From positions 48,178-112,177 of the forward strand of contig CALLAL010000025.1 of assembly GCA_938002255.1 (NCBI GenBank): a stretch of DNA of 64,000 bases. Reading direction: 5' to 3'. How positions within the stretch are numbered: the stretch's first letter is position 1; every line of letters starts with the position of its first letter. The DNA comes from an uncultured bacterium. Lineage in GTDB: Bacteria > Desulfobacterota > BSN033 > UBA1163. Positions 43,324 through 51,910 of this stretch are shown piece after piece. The notes below the pieces were generated by a model. That model was not told the DNA's origin, ran no database searches, and saw only the letters and a program-made list of their open reading frames with translations. A program made the position numbers and the translations under genes.

Positions 43324-45072
43324 TTATGGTTTTCCTTTCAGACCTTCGATCTTCTGCTTCAATCGTTCCGCTTGGTCGGGTTTAGGGTTGAGGGTGAGGG
43401 CTTTTTCATAAAGGAGTCGAGCCTTCTCCATTCGACTCAGCTTATGATAAGCATCTGCCAGATGTTCTGTGATGACGGGATCATTTGGGGTTAACTGATT
43501 GGCTTTCTCGAGTTCAGTGACTGCCCGCTCATAATCTCCGAGCTTATAATACACCCATCCCAGACTATCCGTGATGTAACCCATGTTGGGTTTTAAGGCC
43601 ATGGCCTTCTGGATGAGCTGGAGGGCTTCCTCAAGGTGAATCTCTTTCTCGGCATAGGAATATCCGAGATAGTTCAAAGCGTCCGCATGGTTGGGGTTAA
43701 TCCTGAGGACTTCTTTCATCTGGATGACCATCTTTTCAAAATCTCCCATTTTATCGTAGAGGGCACCCAGTTGATAAAGCAGCTCCACGTTCTCCCTGTT
43801 ATAGGAGAGTCCTTTCTGGAGGGTCTCGATGGCTTTTGGAAGCTGTTCTTCTGTATCTAAGAGAGCGGAGAGGGTGAGGTAGAGATCCGAATCCTTGGGT
43901 TTCGCCTGAATGGATTCTTCCATGAGCCGGATGGCCTCTGCCAACTTGTTCTGTTTTTTGAGGATGAGAACCATGCTCCTTCGAGAGTCTGCGAAAAGAT
44001 CTGAATCGATGGAGATCTTTTTAAACTCAGCAAGGGCAAGATCGAGGGCCCCTTTCTCAACGTAGGTGGCTCCCAAATAGTATCGGACTCGATCATCTCC
44101 TGGCGTGGCGGCGAGGACGAAGTTAAATTCAAGGATCGCCTGGTCGAACTTCCCCTGTTCGAGATAGATGAGTCCGATCTTGGTTCGGAGGTTAAGATCG
44201 CCGGCTGCGGATTTCTGAAGTTCCTGAAATTGGACCAACGCCTCGTCCAGTTTTTTCTCTTTGATCAAGACCTGGCCCAACCGGTTTCTTGCTCCCTTAT
44301 GGTCTGGCTGAAGAAGAAGGATTTTTTGGTAAACCTCAGCGGCTTGCTCCGTCTTATTTCGGATCTCATAGACAATTCCCAGATCCATCAAGGCAGCGAT
44401 CATATTTGGATCGATGGCTAAGGCTTTGAGAAGATATTCTTCTGCCCGGTCATAGGCTTTGGTCTCGGCATAGACCCGTCCAAGCGAATAGAGGCCAATG
44501 GCTGAGTTGGGTTCTATTCGGATGAGCTGCTGGAGTAGGTCGATCGCTTGATCATACTGCTGGGTTTCGAGGTAAAGGGCGCTCAGATAGAGATAGCTTT
44601 CGCGATGCCGGGGAGAAATCTTAATCGCTTTTTTATAAGCCTCAATGGCCAAGGAAGTCTTCTTTTGGGATGAGTAGAGCCCACCCAGCAGGAGATAGGC
44701 CATCAGGTGATCGGGATCGATGCGAACCGCCTCCTGACACTCCTCTATGGCTTCCTCCATCCTTCCTTGGTAGATGTAAAGGGAAGCGAGTTCGACCCGG
44801 AGGGAGGGTTCATGGCCATCCTGACGGATGGCTTCTTTTAAGTCTTCGATGGCTTCTGTAAGTTTCCCCTCTCGTAATTTTAACTGGGAGAGAAGAAAGT
44901 GATAATAAGCCCTGGGCCTGGGGGGAGGAGCTTTTTTAGAGGAGAGCGAAGGGCCTGAGGCTGAGGAGGCTGTTTGGGCAGGCCAAGGCCCCACCTTCTG
45001 AGCATTGGCGCAGGCAATGAGGAGGGAAACGGAAATTAAAACCAATATCCCTCTACCCGTCAAAGATATCAT
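43324..45072 (-). CDS. TPR-repeat lipoprotein
   Basis: 582 residues. The signal GILVLISVSLLIACAN has a lipobox Cys near residue 21. From about 50 to 570 it is almost continuous tetratricopeptide repeats, roughly fifteen (for example AIEAYKKAIKISPRHRESYL and EEALQLIQKAMALKPNMGYI). Such envelope TPR proteins act as scaffolds, often in secretion or polysaccharide export; no partner genes are adjacent. It converges with the MoaD-like gene. The family-B repeat copy 2 lies between it and the next regulator gene. Confidence 0.88.
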   Translation of the reverse strand: MISLTGRGILVLISVSLLIACANAQKVGPWPAQTASSASGPSLSSKKAPPPRPRAYYHFLLSQLKLREGKLTEAIEDLKEAIRQDGHEPSLRVELASLYIYQGRMEEAIEECQEAVRIDPDHLMAYLLLGGLYSSQKKTSLAIEAYKKAIKISPRHRESYLYLSALYLETQQYDQAIDLLQQLIRIEPNSAIGLYSLGRVYAETKAYDRAEEYLLKALAIDPNMIAALMDLGIVYEIRNKTEQAAEVYQKILLLQPDHKGARNRLGQVLIKEKKLDEALVQFQELQKSAAGDLNLRTKIGLIYLEQGKFDQAILEFNFVLAATPGDDRVRYYLGATYVEKGALDLALAEFKKISIDSDLFADSRRSMVLILKKQNKLAEAIRLMEESIQAKPKDSDLYLTLSALLDTEEQLPKAIETLQKGLSYNRENVELLYQLGALYDKMGDFEKMVIQMKEVLRINPNHADALNYLGYSYAEKEIHLEEALQLIQKAMALKPNMGYITDSLGWVYYKLGDYERAVTELEKANQLTPNDPVITEHLADAYHKLSRMEKARLLYEKALTLNPKPDQAERLKQKIEGLKGKP

Positions 45073-45143
45073 GAATGTTTTTTAACACTGTTTTGTGATG
45101 GAGTCAATGAAGGCGGGCGGTGAAAGAGCACCGTGTGGATTCA

Positions 45144-45356
45144 CCTTGCAGGTGCATCAAGGGCCATGGATAAACCGCTCTCCAGCGCTTCGAATGGCGA
45201 TTAACCGGATTTCTTAAAGGAATGGCTGAACTTCACCAAGGGTGAATTCCAGTATGGGTTAGAAATGCGAGTGCCCGTTGGTCTAAAGGTTCGCCTCGAA
45301 TCGTTTCCGAACGGTTGACCCATGTCCCTTTGTTTCAATTTTTTGCAATGTTAAGG
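45144..45356 (-). repeat. Dispersed foldback repeat, family B copy 2
   Basis: 213 bp matching the reverse complement of 14443-14654, with shared runs such as CCCATACTGGAATTCACCCT. The ends form imperfect inverted repeats (AAGGGCCATGGATAAACCG at 45160 onward pairs with CGGTTGACCCATGTCCCTTT near 45312-45331). It starts right at the stop of the sigma-54 regulator gene. It therefore has the same orientation relative to its upstream gene as copy 1. Flanks give only a weak 4-bp match (TTCA/TTAA). Confidence 0.85.
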
Positions 45357-46721
45357 TTAAAAAGACTCTTTGAAGCGTTCCTTTTTTTCAAAGCGGTAGA
45401 GGGTTCGCGGGTTCACCTTTAGAATGTCAGCGGCGATTTTTTTATTTCCATTCGTTTCCTTCAGGATCTGGAGGATATATTCCGCTTTGATTTCATCAAG
45501 GGATTTTCGTTCTTTGACCCCTCTTCTGATTAAAAAAGATGTCCCCTCGGCTAAATCTTTTGGAAGGTCCTGAGGGACCAGGAGTTCTCCTTCAGCCATG
45601 ATGACTGCTCTTTCAATGGCATTTTCCAATTCCCGGACGTTTCCAGGCCAGGCATAGTCGAGAAGCAGATCCATTGCCTCTTTGGAGATTCCTTTGATCT
45701 CTTTTCTGGCTTCCTTTGCATAGAGATCGAGAAAGTGATAAGCCAGCAGGGGAATATCCTCTTTTCTATCCTTTAAATCTGGAAGAAAGATGGGGAAGAC
45801 ATGAAGGCGATAAAAAAGGTCTTCTCGGAACTTCCCTTTTTTCATGTTGGCTTCAAGATCTTCATTGGTGGCTGCAATCATCCGGACATCGATTTTCGTT
45901 CTCTCCGTGCTTCCGATCTTCATCACCTCTTTCTCCTGAAGCACTCTGAGGAGTTTCACCTGGACCGAAGGCAGAAGGGTGGCGATCTCATCGAGAAATA
46001 AGGTCCCGCCATTGGCCTCTTCAAAAAGTCCTTTCTTGGTTTGAACGGCTCCAGTGAATGCTCCCTTCATATGTCCAAACAGTTCACTCTCGACCAACGT
46101 TTCAGGAATGGCGCTGCAATTAAAGGGGATGAAGGGGTGTTCGGCCCTTGGACTATGATAATGAATGGCTTTGGCGACAAGTTCTTTGCCCGTTCCACTT
46201 CCTCCATAAATGATGACGGTACTATTACTCGGAGCGACCTTTTCAATCAGGGTAAAGACGTCTTGCATCTTTCGACTTTTGCCAATGATGTTTGAGAATT
46301 GGAACTTCTTTCTGACCTCTTGCCTTAAGAGACGGTTTTCCTGAAGAAGCAGATTTTCCTGGTGCACTTTTGAGATTCGGAGCATGAGGTCCCGGAGATC
46401 GACTGGTTTTGTGATGTAATCGTTGGCACCGATTTTCATTGCTTCTACGGCTGTATCAATCGATCCGTAGGCAGTCATCATAATGACCGGAAGGTCTGGC
46501 CGGGTTCCTTTGATGATTTTCAAAAGTTCCATGCCATCCATTTCCGGCATCATCAGGTCAGTCAGGATCAGGTCAAAGATCTCTCTTTCCATCTTGTCGA
46601 TGGCTTCCTGTCCATTTTGAGCCACCTCGACACAGTAACCACCCATCTGAGTCAATCCCCTCTGCAAAATTTCTCTGAGGGGGGCCTCATCATCAACGAC
46701 CAAGATCTTTTTGAGTTCCAT
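45357..46721 (-). CDS. Sigma-54-dependent response regulator (NtrC type), orphan
   Basis: About 454 residues from ATG 46721; the frame is open to 46757, but MELKKILVVDDE is the natural receiver start. Asp 55 (LILTDLMMPEMDG) is the phosphoacceptor. The AAA+ domain has GGSGTGKELVAKA, the canonical GAFTGA loop (FGHMKGAFTGAVQ) and an NVRELENAIERAV segment. The C-terminal Fis-type helix-turn-helix ends KIAADILKVNPRTLYRFEKK. No kinase gene adjoins it, so partner and targets are unknown. Confidence 0.93.
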   Translation of the reverse strand: MELKKILVVDDEAPLREILQRGLTQMGGYCVEVAQNGQEAIDKMEREIFDLILTDLMMPEMDGMELLKIIKGTRPDLPVIMMTAYGSIDTAVEAMKIGANDYITKPVDLRDLMLRISKVHQENLLLQENRLLRQEVRKKFQFSNIIGKSRKMQDVFTLIEKVAPSNSTVIIYGGSGTGKELVAKAIHYHSPRAEHPFIPFNCSAIPETLVESELFGHMKGAFTGAVQTKKGLFEEANGGTLFLDEIATLLPSVQVKLLRVLQEKEVMKIGSTERTKIDVRMIAATNEDLEANMKKGKFREDLFYRLHVFPIFLPDLKDRKEDIPLLAYHFLDLYAKEARKEIKGISKEAMDLLLDYAWPGNVRELENAIERAVIMAEGELLVPQDLPKDLAEGTSFLIRRGVKERKSLDEIKAEYILQILKETNGNKKIAADILKVNPRTLYRFEKKERFKESF

Positions 46722-46795
46722 ACCGATACTCCAATTGAATAGAAATATGTTTATCAAAAAAACTTATCAAAATCAAATGGAAAATAGACGGAAGG

Positions 46796-46946
46796 GTAAC
46801 CCCTTAGTGATGGGGTGTTTTCGGTTTAATAAAAGGGTTGGAACGTTCCCCCTCCAAAACCTTGAATAGCGGTTATCAAAGGTTACCCTCATCGGGGCCC
46901 TCATCCCTTTGAATCGGATTTTTTTTCTTTTTAACTGAGGGGTTAC
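46796..46946 (+). mobile_element. MITE-like element, family A copy 3 (internally deleted)
   Basis: 151 bp with both ends kept (GTAACCCCTTAG and CTGAGGGGTTAC) and the shared GGTTGGAACGTTCC core. About 75 bp of the right-central part present in copies 1 and 2 is missing. The flanking 8-mers ACGGAAGG and GCTGAAGA match at only 5 positions, so the duplication has decayed. It lies between the divergent sigma-54 regulator and HD-GYP genes and makes up about half of that 333-bp gap. No promoter was recognised in the rest. Confidence 0.88.
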
Positions 46947-47054
46947 GCTGAAGAGAGAACGCCTCAGCCCTCGGGACGGTGATGAGCCGAAGAAAGACAT
47001 TTCTTTGTGGTGGGGTTGACTCTTGTTCTATTTCTTTTTTAAAATAAAGCCAAT

Positions 47055-48077
47055 ATGAGAGAAGAGCGAATTCTGATTGTCGATGATGAAGAAGTGATCT
47101 GCAATGTTTTGGATCGAAGGTTGACCAAAGAAGGCTATCTCTGTACGACCGCTCATAATGGCAAAGAGGCTTTAAACCTTTTTTATCAAAATTCCTACTC
47201 CCTGATCCTCTCGGATATAAAAATGCCTGAGATGAGCGGGATCGAACTCTTGCAGAAAGTTAAGGCGATTGACCCAAAGATAAAGATCATCATGGTGACA
47301 GCCTATCCGGAGATCGATCTTGCGGTCAATGCCATGAGGCAGGGGGCTTATGATTTTATTATCAAACCGGCTGATCTGGATCTGATTGTCATGAGTGTGA
47401 GGAAAGCCCTTGAGAGCAAGCGTCTGGAAGAGGAGATTGAAACCTATCACACACGCCTGGAAGAGCTGGTGGAAGAGCGGACGGCCAAGCTTCAACAGGC
47501 CTACCGATATCTTAAAAAGAGTCACCTCGATTCAGTCAAAGTGCTTGCAGAGGCGATCGATGCCAAAGATCCATATACGCGCGGCCATTCGGATCGTGTG
47601 AAACGGATGAGCCTGGCGATCGCCCGGCATATGGGTTTTTCAGAAGAACGGCTTGAAACCCTTGAGTATGGTGCCCTACTCCATGATATTGGCAAGATTG
47701 GCATTAAGGATAATATTCTCCAAAAAGAAGGACCTCTGAGTCGTGAAGAGTATGAAATCATCCGGGAACACCCCCTGATCGGAGTGAAGATTGTGGAGGG
47801 AGTTGAATTTTTTAGAGATAAAATTCCAATCATCCGACATCACCATGAGTTTTATGATGGGAGCGGATATCCAGACAGACTGGTCGGGGAAGCCATTCCT
47901 CTGGAGGCTCGTATCATCAGTCTCCCCGATGCCTTTGATGCTATGACGAGCGCTCGACCCCATCGAGGAGTCATGCCCTTACAGGATGCGATCCTGGAAA
48001 TGGAGAAGTGCAAAGGGAAACAATTCGATCCAAAAGTATTAGACATCTTTCTCCGGGAGAAGATTTACAAGTTGTAA
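47055..48077 (+). CDS. Response regulator with HD-GYP phosphodiesterase domain
   Basis: 340 residues. The receiver domain (about 4-120) has Asp 54 (LILSDIKMPEM). A coiled linker (about 125-160) leads to an HD-GYP domain (about 165-335): RGHSDRVKRM, LLHDIGKIGIKD and HHEFYDGSGYPDRL. These are the metal-binding His/Asp residues and a G-[ST]-GYP substrate motif. It is expected to degrade cyclic di-GMP on phosphorylation. No kinase or GGDEF gene is adjacent. Confidence 0.93.
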   Translation: MREERILIVDDEEVICNVLDRRLTKEGYLCTTAHNGKEALNLFYQNSYSLILSDIKMPEMSGIELLQKVKAIDPKIKIIMVTAYPEIDLAVNAMRQGAYDFIIKPADLDLIVMSVRKALESKRLEEEIETYHTRLEELVEERTAKLQQAYRYLKKSHLDSVKVLAEAIDAKDPYTRGHSDRVKRMSLAIARHMGFSEERLETLEYGALLHDIGKIGIKDNILQKEGPLSREEYEIIREHPLIGVKIVEGVEFFRDKIPIIRHHHEFYDGSGYPDRLVGEAIPLEARIISLPDAFDAMTSARPHRGVMPLQDAILEMEKCKGKQFDPKVLDIFLREKIYKL

Positions 48078-48182
48078 CTTCAAGCTTCCTATGACAGAGG
48101 CAGAAGGAGTGGCTTATTTAAGGTTATCTGGAAGAGTCCTTCATCCCATAGAGAAATCCTCCATCGATTGAATGTCGAGATT

Positions 48183-49169
48183 ATGCCAGCCAACCTCACT
48201 CCCCAGTATTTAGAGGCAGAGGCCAAATTCAAGCAAGCCAAATCCATTCCTGAAAAAATCAAAGCCCTTGAAGTGATGATGGCGGTCATCCCGAAACATA
48301 AAGGGACCGAAAGGCTCAGAGGACAGCTTAAATCCCGTATGGCCAAGCTAAAGGAGGAACTCCAGAAAAAGCCTGCGGTCAGCAGGGCGGAACAAGCGTA
48401 TAATGTGAAACGAGAGGGGGCGGCTCAGGTCGTGCTTCTGGGTTTGCCCAACACCGGGAAATCGACCCTCTTTACCCGTCTCACCCATGCCCCTTCAGAC
48501 GTGGCTGATTATCCTTTTACGACACAGAAACCCATACCCGGGATGATGAGGTTCGAAAACATCCAAATCCAATTGGTTGATACCCCGCCCATTCAGATGG
48601 ACCGGATTGAACCCGGATTTCCCAACCTCATCCGAAATGCCAATGTGATTCTGGTCGTCTTAGACTTGACCGATGACCCGGTCTTCCAAATGGAGGTCCT
48701 TCTTGAAGAGTTAAACCGGTTACGGATTCTTCTTGGAGAAAGTGAGCCAACCCATCCCATGGACCCCGGTTGGGCCTTTAAACGGACGGTGCTTCTCGGC
48801 AATAAGGTCGATCTCAAACCTGCTTTGGAAGGACTTCGCTCTCTCGAAGCTCGGTTTAAGGAGGCCTATACCATCTTACCGGTTTCGGCTCGAGAAGAGA
48901 TGAATTTGGAAGAAGTGAAGAAAGAAGTTTATCGCCACTTGGATATTCTCAGAGTCTATACTAAAATCCCAGGGAAAGAGCCAGACCGGACAGAGCCGGT
49001 TATTCTTAAAAAGGGAAGCACCATTGAGGATGTGGCTTTATCGGTTCATAAGGATTTTGCCGCCAAACTCCGGTACGCCCGTGTTTGGGGATCAGGAAAG
49101 TTTGACGGGCAGATGGTGAAACGTGATTATCCGGTGAGTGAAGGTGATGTGGTAGAACTCCATCTTTAA
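48183..49169 (+). CDS. DRG/Obg-like GTPase with TGS domain
   Basis: About 328 residues from ATG 48183; the frame is open to a TTG at 48168. A helical N-terminus (about 1-75) is followed by the G domain: G1 GLPNTGKSTLF, G2 around DYPFTTQKPIPGM, G3 DTPPIQ and G4 NKVD. A C-terminal TGS domain runs from about 258 (VILKKGSTIEDVALSVHKDF). The order helix-G-TGS resembles archaeal/eukaryotic DRG proteins more than bacterial Obg, which has an N-terminal glycine-rich domain. It probably acts on translation or ribosomes. It overlaps nothing and starts about 100 bp after the HD-GYP gene. Confidence 0.88.
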   Translation: MPANLTPQYLEAEAKFKQAKSIPEKIKALEVMMAVIPKHKGTERLRGQLKSRMAKLKEELQKKPAVSRAEQAYNVKREGAAQVVLLGLPNTGKSTLFTRLTHAPSDVADYPFTTQKPIPGMMRFENIQIQLVDTPPIQMDRIEPGFPNLIRNANVILVVLDLTDDPVFQMEVLLEELNRLRILLGESEPTHPMDPGWAFKRTVLLGNKVDLKPALEGLRSLEARFKEAYTILPVSAREEMNLEEVKKEVYRHLDILRVYTKIPGKEPDRTEPVILKKGSTIEDVALSVHKDFAAKLRYARVWGSGKFDGQMVKRDYPVSEGDVVELHL

Positions 49170-49178
49170 CGGTCAGCG

Positions 49179-50042
49179 ATGAACCCACCCCGTGATTATA
49201 CAAGAAGAGCTTTTTTTCGGTGGCTGATGGGATTTTCCTCTCTACCATTCTTTCCTTTTATCCTATCGGAAACCGAATCCAATCCTTATCCCACCCAAAG
49301 CGAGCCACCGAGGACCATCGGGGAATTCTTTAAAGGTGAAGAACTTTCCTATGAGGTCGGATTCTGGATATTTAAAAAGGCAGCGCTGGGGAAATTGACT
49401 TTTAAATCCATGGAGAAAAAGGGCTACTACCAAGCCATCCTGCAGGCAGAGACGATGGGCGTCCTGGGATTCGTCGCTCGCTATCGGGTCGACACCTACC
49501 GTTCTCTTATGGAAGAGGTGGAGGGGGGGAGGCGTCTTCGGTCCCTCTCCTTCGAAGAGGATGTTAAAGTGGGAGATAAGACGAGAAGAAGGAGACACCG
49601 GTTTGATTATCAAAGGATGAAATGGATCCGGGAGAGAAGAAAAAAGGATGGATCCCTTGCCAGAACAGAAGAGGACATCCCTCCGGGCAAGATTTATGAT
49701 GATTTTTTAACCGCTTCCTTTAATTTCCGATATGGGGTTTATGGGGACATTGTACGGGGAAGGCGATATGTTGTCCCGACCTTCCCCAAAAAAGGATCTT
49801 CAACCTATGAAGTGCAAGTGGCCACCAAAGAAGAGGAGGAGAAAAAGAGGAAGGCAGAGAAGATGAGGGAGGAGAAAGATTATTATGTTAAGCTCTTTCT
49901 CGATCCGGAGATTACCCACTCCAGAGAAGGGTTGATCGAAGGATGGCTCTCGAAAGACCTTTATCCCATTGAAGGAATGATCAGGGACGTCGTGCTCTTT
50001 GGAGATGTGACCGGAAGACTCGTCCATAAAGTCCGGAGTTAA
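49179..50042 (+). CDS. DUF3108-type exported protein
   Basis: 287 residues. The N-terminus TRRAFFRWLMGFSSLPFFPF resembles a twin-arginine (Tat) signal: RRxFF followed by a short hydrophobic stretch. The mature part reads as DUF3108: GEELSYEVGFWIFKKAALGK at the start, AETMGVLGFVARYRVDTYRS in the middle and LYPIEGMIRDVVLFGDVTGR near the end. Function of the family is unknown. A Glu/Lys-rich insert lies at about 215-235. It is 9 bases downstream of the DRG-like GTPase gene. Confidence 0.8.
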   Translation: MNPPRDYTRRAFFRWLMGFSSLPFFPFILSETESNPYPTQSEPPRTIGEFFKGEELSYEVGFWIFKKAALGKLTFKSMEKKGYYQAILQAETMGVLGFVARYRVDTYRSLMEEVEGGRRLRSLSFEEDVKVGDKTRRRRHRFDYQRMKWIRERRKKDGSLARTEEDIPPGKIYDDFLTASFNFRYGVYGDIVRGRRYVVPTFPKKGSSTYEVQVATKEEEEKKRKAEKMREEKDYYVKLFLDPEITHSREGLIEGWLSKDLYPIEGMIRDVVLFGDVTGRLVHKVRS

Positions 50043-50131
50043 GAGTTTGCCTGGCTGCTGGCAGGTAGTTCGGAGTGAAAGCCCAATGCTTTGGACTCAA
50101 AACTCCAATCTCCGAACGCTGAGCTGAAAAG

Positions 50132-50344
50132 ATGGACACCCACTCTCAATTTTTTAGGATACCTCGAAAGGATATTGCCTTTTTTAAATTCATCTTCGAA
50201 TCTTTTGAAGGGATGGCCGTGGTGAGAACGAAGGATCCCCAGGAAGCGATTGTCGAACTGATGATTGCACCTGGATGGGAACAAGAGGTTGAAGCAGTGC
50301 TGGAGGGACTGAGGAAAGAGATTGAGATTGAAAAAATAACTTAA
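50132..50344 (+). CDS. DUF4911-type small protein
   Basis: 70 residues. The run IAFFKFIFESFEGMAVVRT, with VELMIAPGWEQEVEAVLEGL, matches the DUF4911 family of small deltaproteobacterial and firmicute proteins, probably an ACT-like alpha/beta fold. Function is unknown. It sits between the DUF3108 gene and tldD. A GAGCTGAAAAG stretch is the only ribosome-site candidate. Confidence 0.75.
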   Translation: MDTHSQFFRIPRKDIAFFKFIFESFEGMAVVRTKDPQEAIVELMIAPGWEQEVEAVLEGLRKEIEIEKIT

Positions 50345-50478
50345 ATCCGAAGCACGAAATTCAAAACAGCCACGAATATCCAAGGGATGAAATTCAAAAT
50401 GGTTTCGCTTAAGATATTTCATTATGTTGAAATGCTTGTTTCGAATGGATAACGGTCATCTCACACGAGGAGAATTGG

Positions 50479-51897
50479 ATGTTAGAACAGATTGCTTTTG
50501 AAAAAATTCTCAAGGCAGCCCTCCGGGAAGGTGGGGAGTTTGCAGATTTGTTTTTTGAACAGACCTATGCTGTGGCGATCGTTTGCGAGGAGAATCGAAT
50601 CGAAAAAATGATCTCAGGTCAGGATATTGGCATAGGGCTTCGGGTGATTTTTGATGGAAGAACCTTCTACAGTTTCACCAATCGTCTCGGAGAAGAGGAC
50701 CTTCTCACCCTCGCCCATGTTGTGAGCCGGGCTGTCAAAGAAGATCGCGGAGAAAAGGTGTTTCAATTCGTCTTGCCAGGAGAACCTCTTGCTTCATTCC
50801 CGATGAAGCCTTCTCCTCGGTCGTCCATCGAGAAACATCCACGAGATATTTCAGTCGCAGAAAAGGTTTCGATGGTCAATCGTGCCAATGAGGTGGCCCG
50901 TACATTCGACCCTCGAGTGCGACAGGTCAAGATTCTCTATCGGGATGTAAGCCAATTTCTTTCCATCGCCAATTCCGAAGGTTTATGGATTGAAGGAGAG
51001 AGGGTCGGAACGGTTTTTTCGGCTCAGGTCGTTGTCTCCCAGGGAGATATCATCCAGACCGGATATGAACCGATTGGCGGAACGGTGGGGTTTGAGATGT
51101 TCGATGGGACGCCACCTGAAAGCGTGGCAGAGGTGGCAGGGAAGAGAGCCCTGCTCATGCTATCCGCCAGAAAAGCCCCAATGGGAAGAATGGCAGTCGT
51201 CCTATCAAGTGAAGCAGGGGGGACCATGATCCACGAAGCCATTGGCCATGGATTGGAGGCAGATCTTGCCCAACAAGGGCTTTCTGTCTATTCGGGCAAG
51301 ATTGGGGAGCAAGTGGCTTCCCCTTTGATCACTGTCGTGGACGATCCAACGTTACCCCAGAAGAGGGGGTCCTATGCCTTTGATGACGAGGGAGTTCTCT
51401 CTCGGAGGACTATCCTGGTAGAAGAAGGGGTTTTAAAAAGTTATCTTTATGACCGGCTCAGCGCACTCAAGGATGGGGTTTCTTCCACCGGAAATGGAAG
51501 AAGGGAATCCTATCAGATCAAACCCATTCCCAGGATGAGCAATACGCTCATCGTCCCGGGCCAGACCAAACCTGAAGCGATTATCCGCTCGGTCGAGAAA
51601 GGGCTCTTTGTCAAGAAAATGGGAGGAGGTCAGGTCAATACCGTTAATGGAGATTTTGTCTTTGAGGTGAGCGAAGGATATTTGATTGAAAAGGGAAACG
51701 TTGGAGAAGCGGTTCGGGGAGCCATCCTCATTGGAAATGGTCCGCAAGTCTTAAGGGAGATTGATATGGTGGGTGATGATCTGGGCTTTGGGATCGGGAC
51801 GTGTGGAAAGGATGGCCAGGGAGTGCCGGTCGCTGACGCCCAGCCAACGTTAAGGATTCCGGAGATTGTCGTTGGAGGTCGAGAGAAGAGCCCTTAA
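50479..51897 (+). CDS. tldD: TldD, metalloprotease subunit
   Basis: 472 residues of the TldD/PmbA (peptidase U62) family. The metal-binding motif HEAIGH (in GGTMIHEAIGHGLEAD, about 250) marks it as TldD rather than PmbA/TldE. KRGSYAFDDEGV, SSTGNGRRESYQIKPIPRMS and KKMGGGQVNTVNGDFVFEVS are conserved. TldD-TldE degrades unfolded peptides and matures some bacteriocins. No tldE gene is in the window. A CGAGGAGAATTGG sequence supplies the ribosome site. Confidence 0.95.
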   Translation: MLEQIAFEKILKAALREGGEFADLFFEQTYAVAIVCEENRIEKMISGQDIGIGLRVIFDGRTFYSFTNRLGEEDLLTLAHVVSRAVKEDRGEKVFQFVLPGEPLASFPMKPSPRSSIEKHPRDISVAEKVSMVNRANEVARTFDPRVRQVKILYRDVSQFLSIANSEGLWIEGERVGTVFSAQVVVSQGDIIQTGYEPIGGTVGFEMFDGTPPESVAEVAGKRALLMLSARKAPMGRMAVVLSSEAGGTMIHEAIGHGLEADLAQQGLSVYSGKIGEQVASPLITVVDDPTLPQKRGSYAFDDEGVLSRRTILVEEGVLKSYLYDRLSALKDGVSSTGNGRRESYQIKPIPRMSNTLIVPGQTKPEAIIRSVEKGLFVKKMGGGQVNTVNGDFVFEVSEGYLIEKGNVGEAVRGAILIGNGPQVLREIDMVGDDLGFGIGTCGKDGQGVPVADAQPTLRIPEIVVGGREKSP

Positions 51898-51910
51898 GAG
51901 AAACGATTTC

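Noticed and set aside
24139..47000. Family-A repeats as a CRISPR array
   Set aside because: Copies are ~225 bp, far apart, with terminal inverted repeats and target duplications; there is no repeat-spacer pattern.
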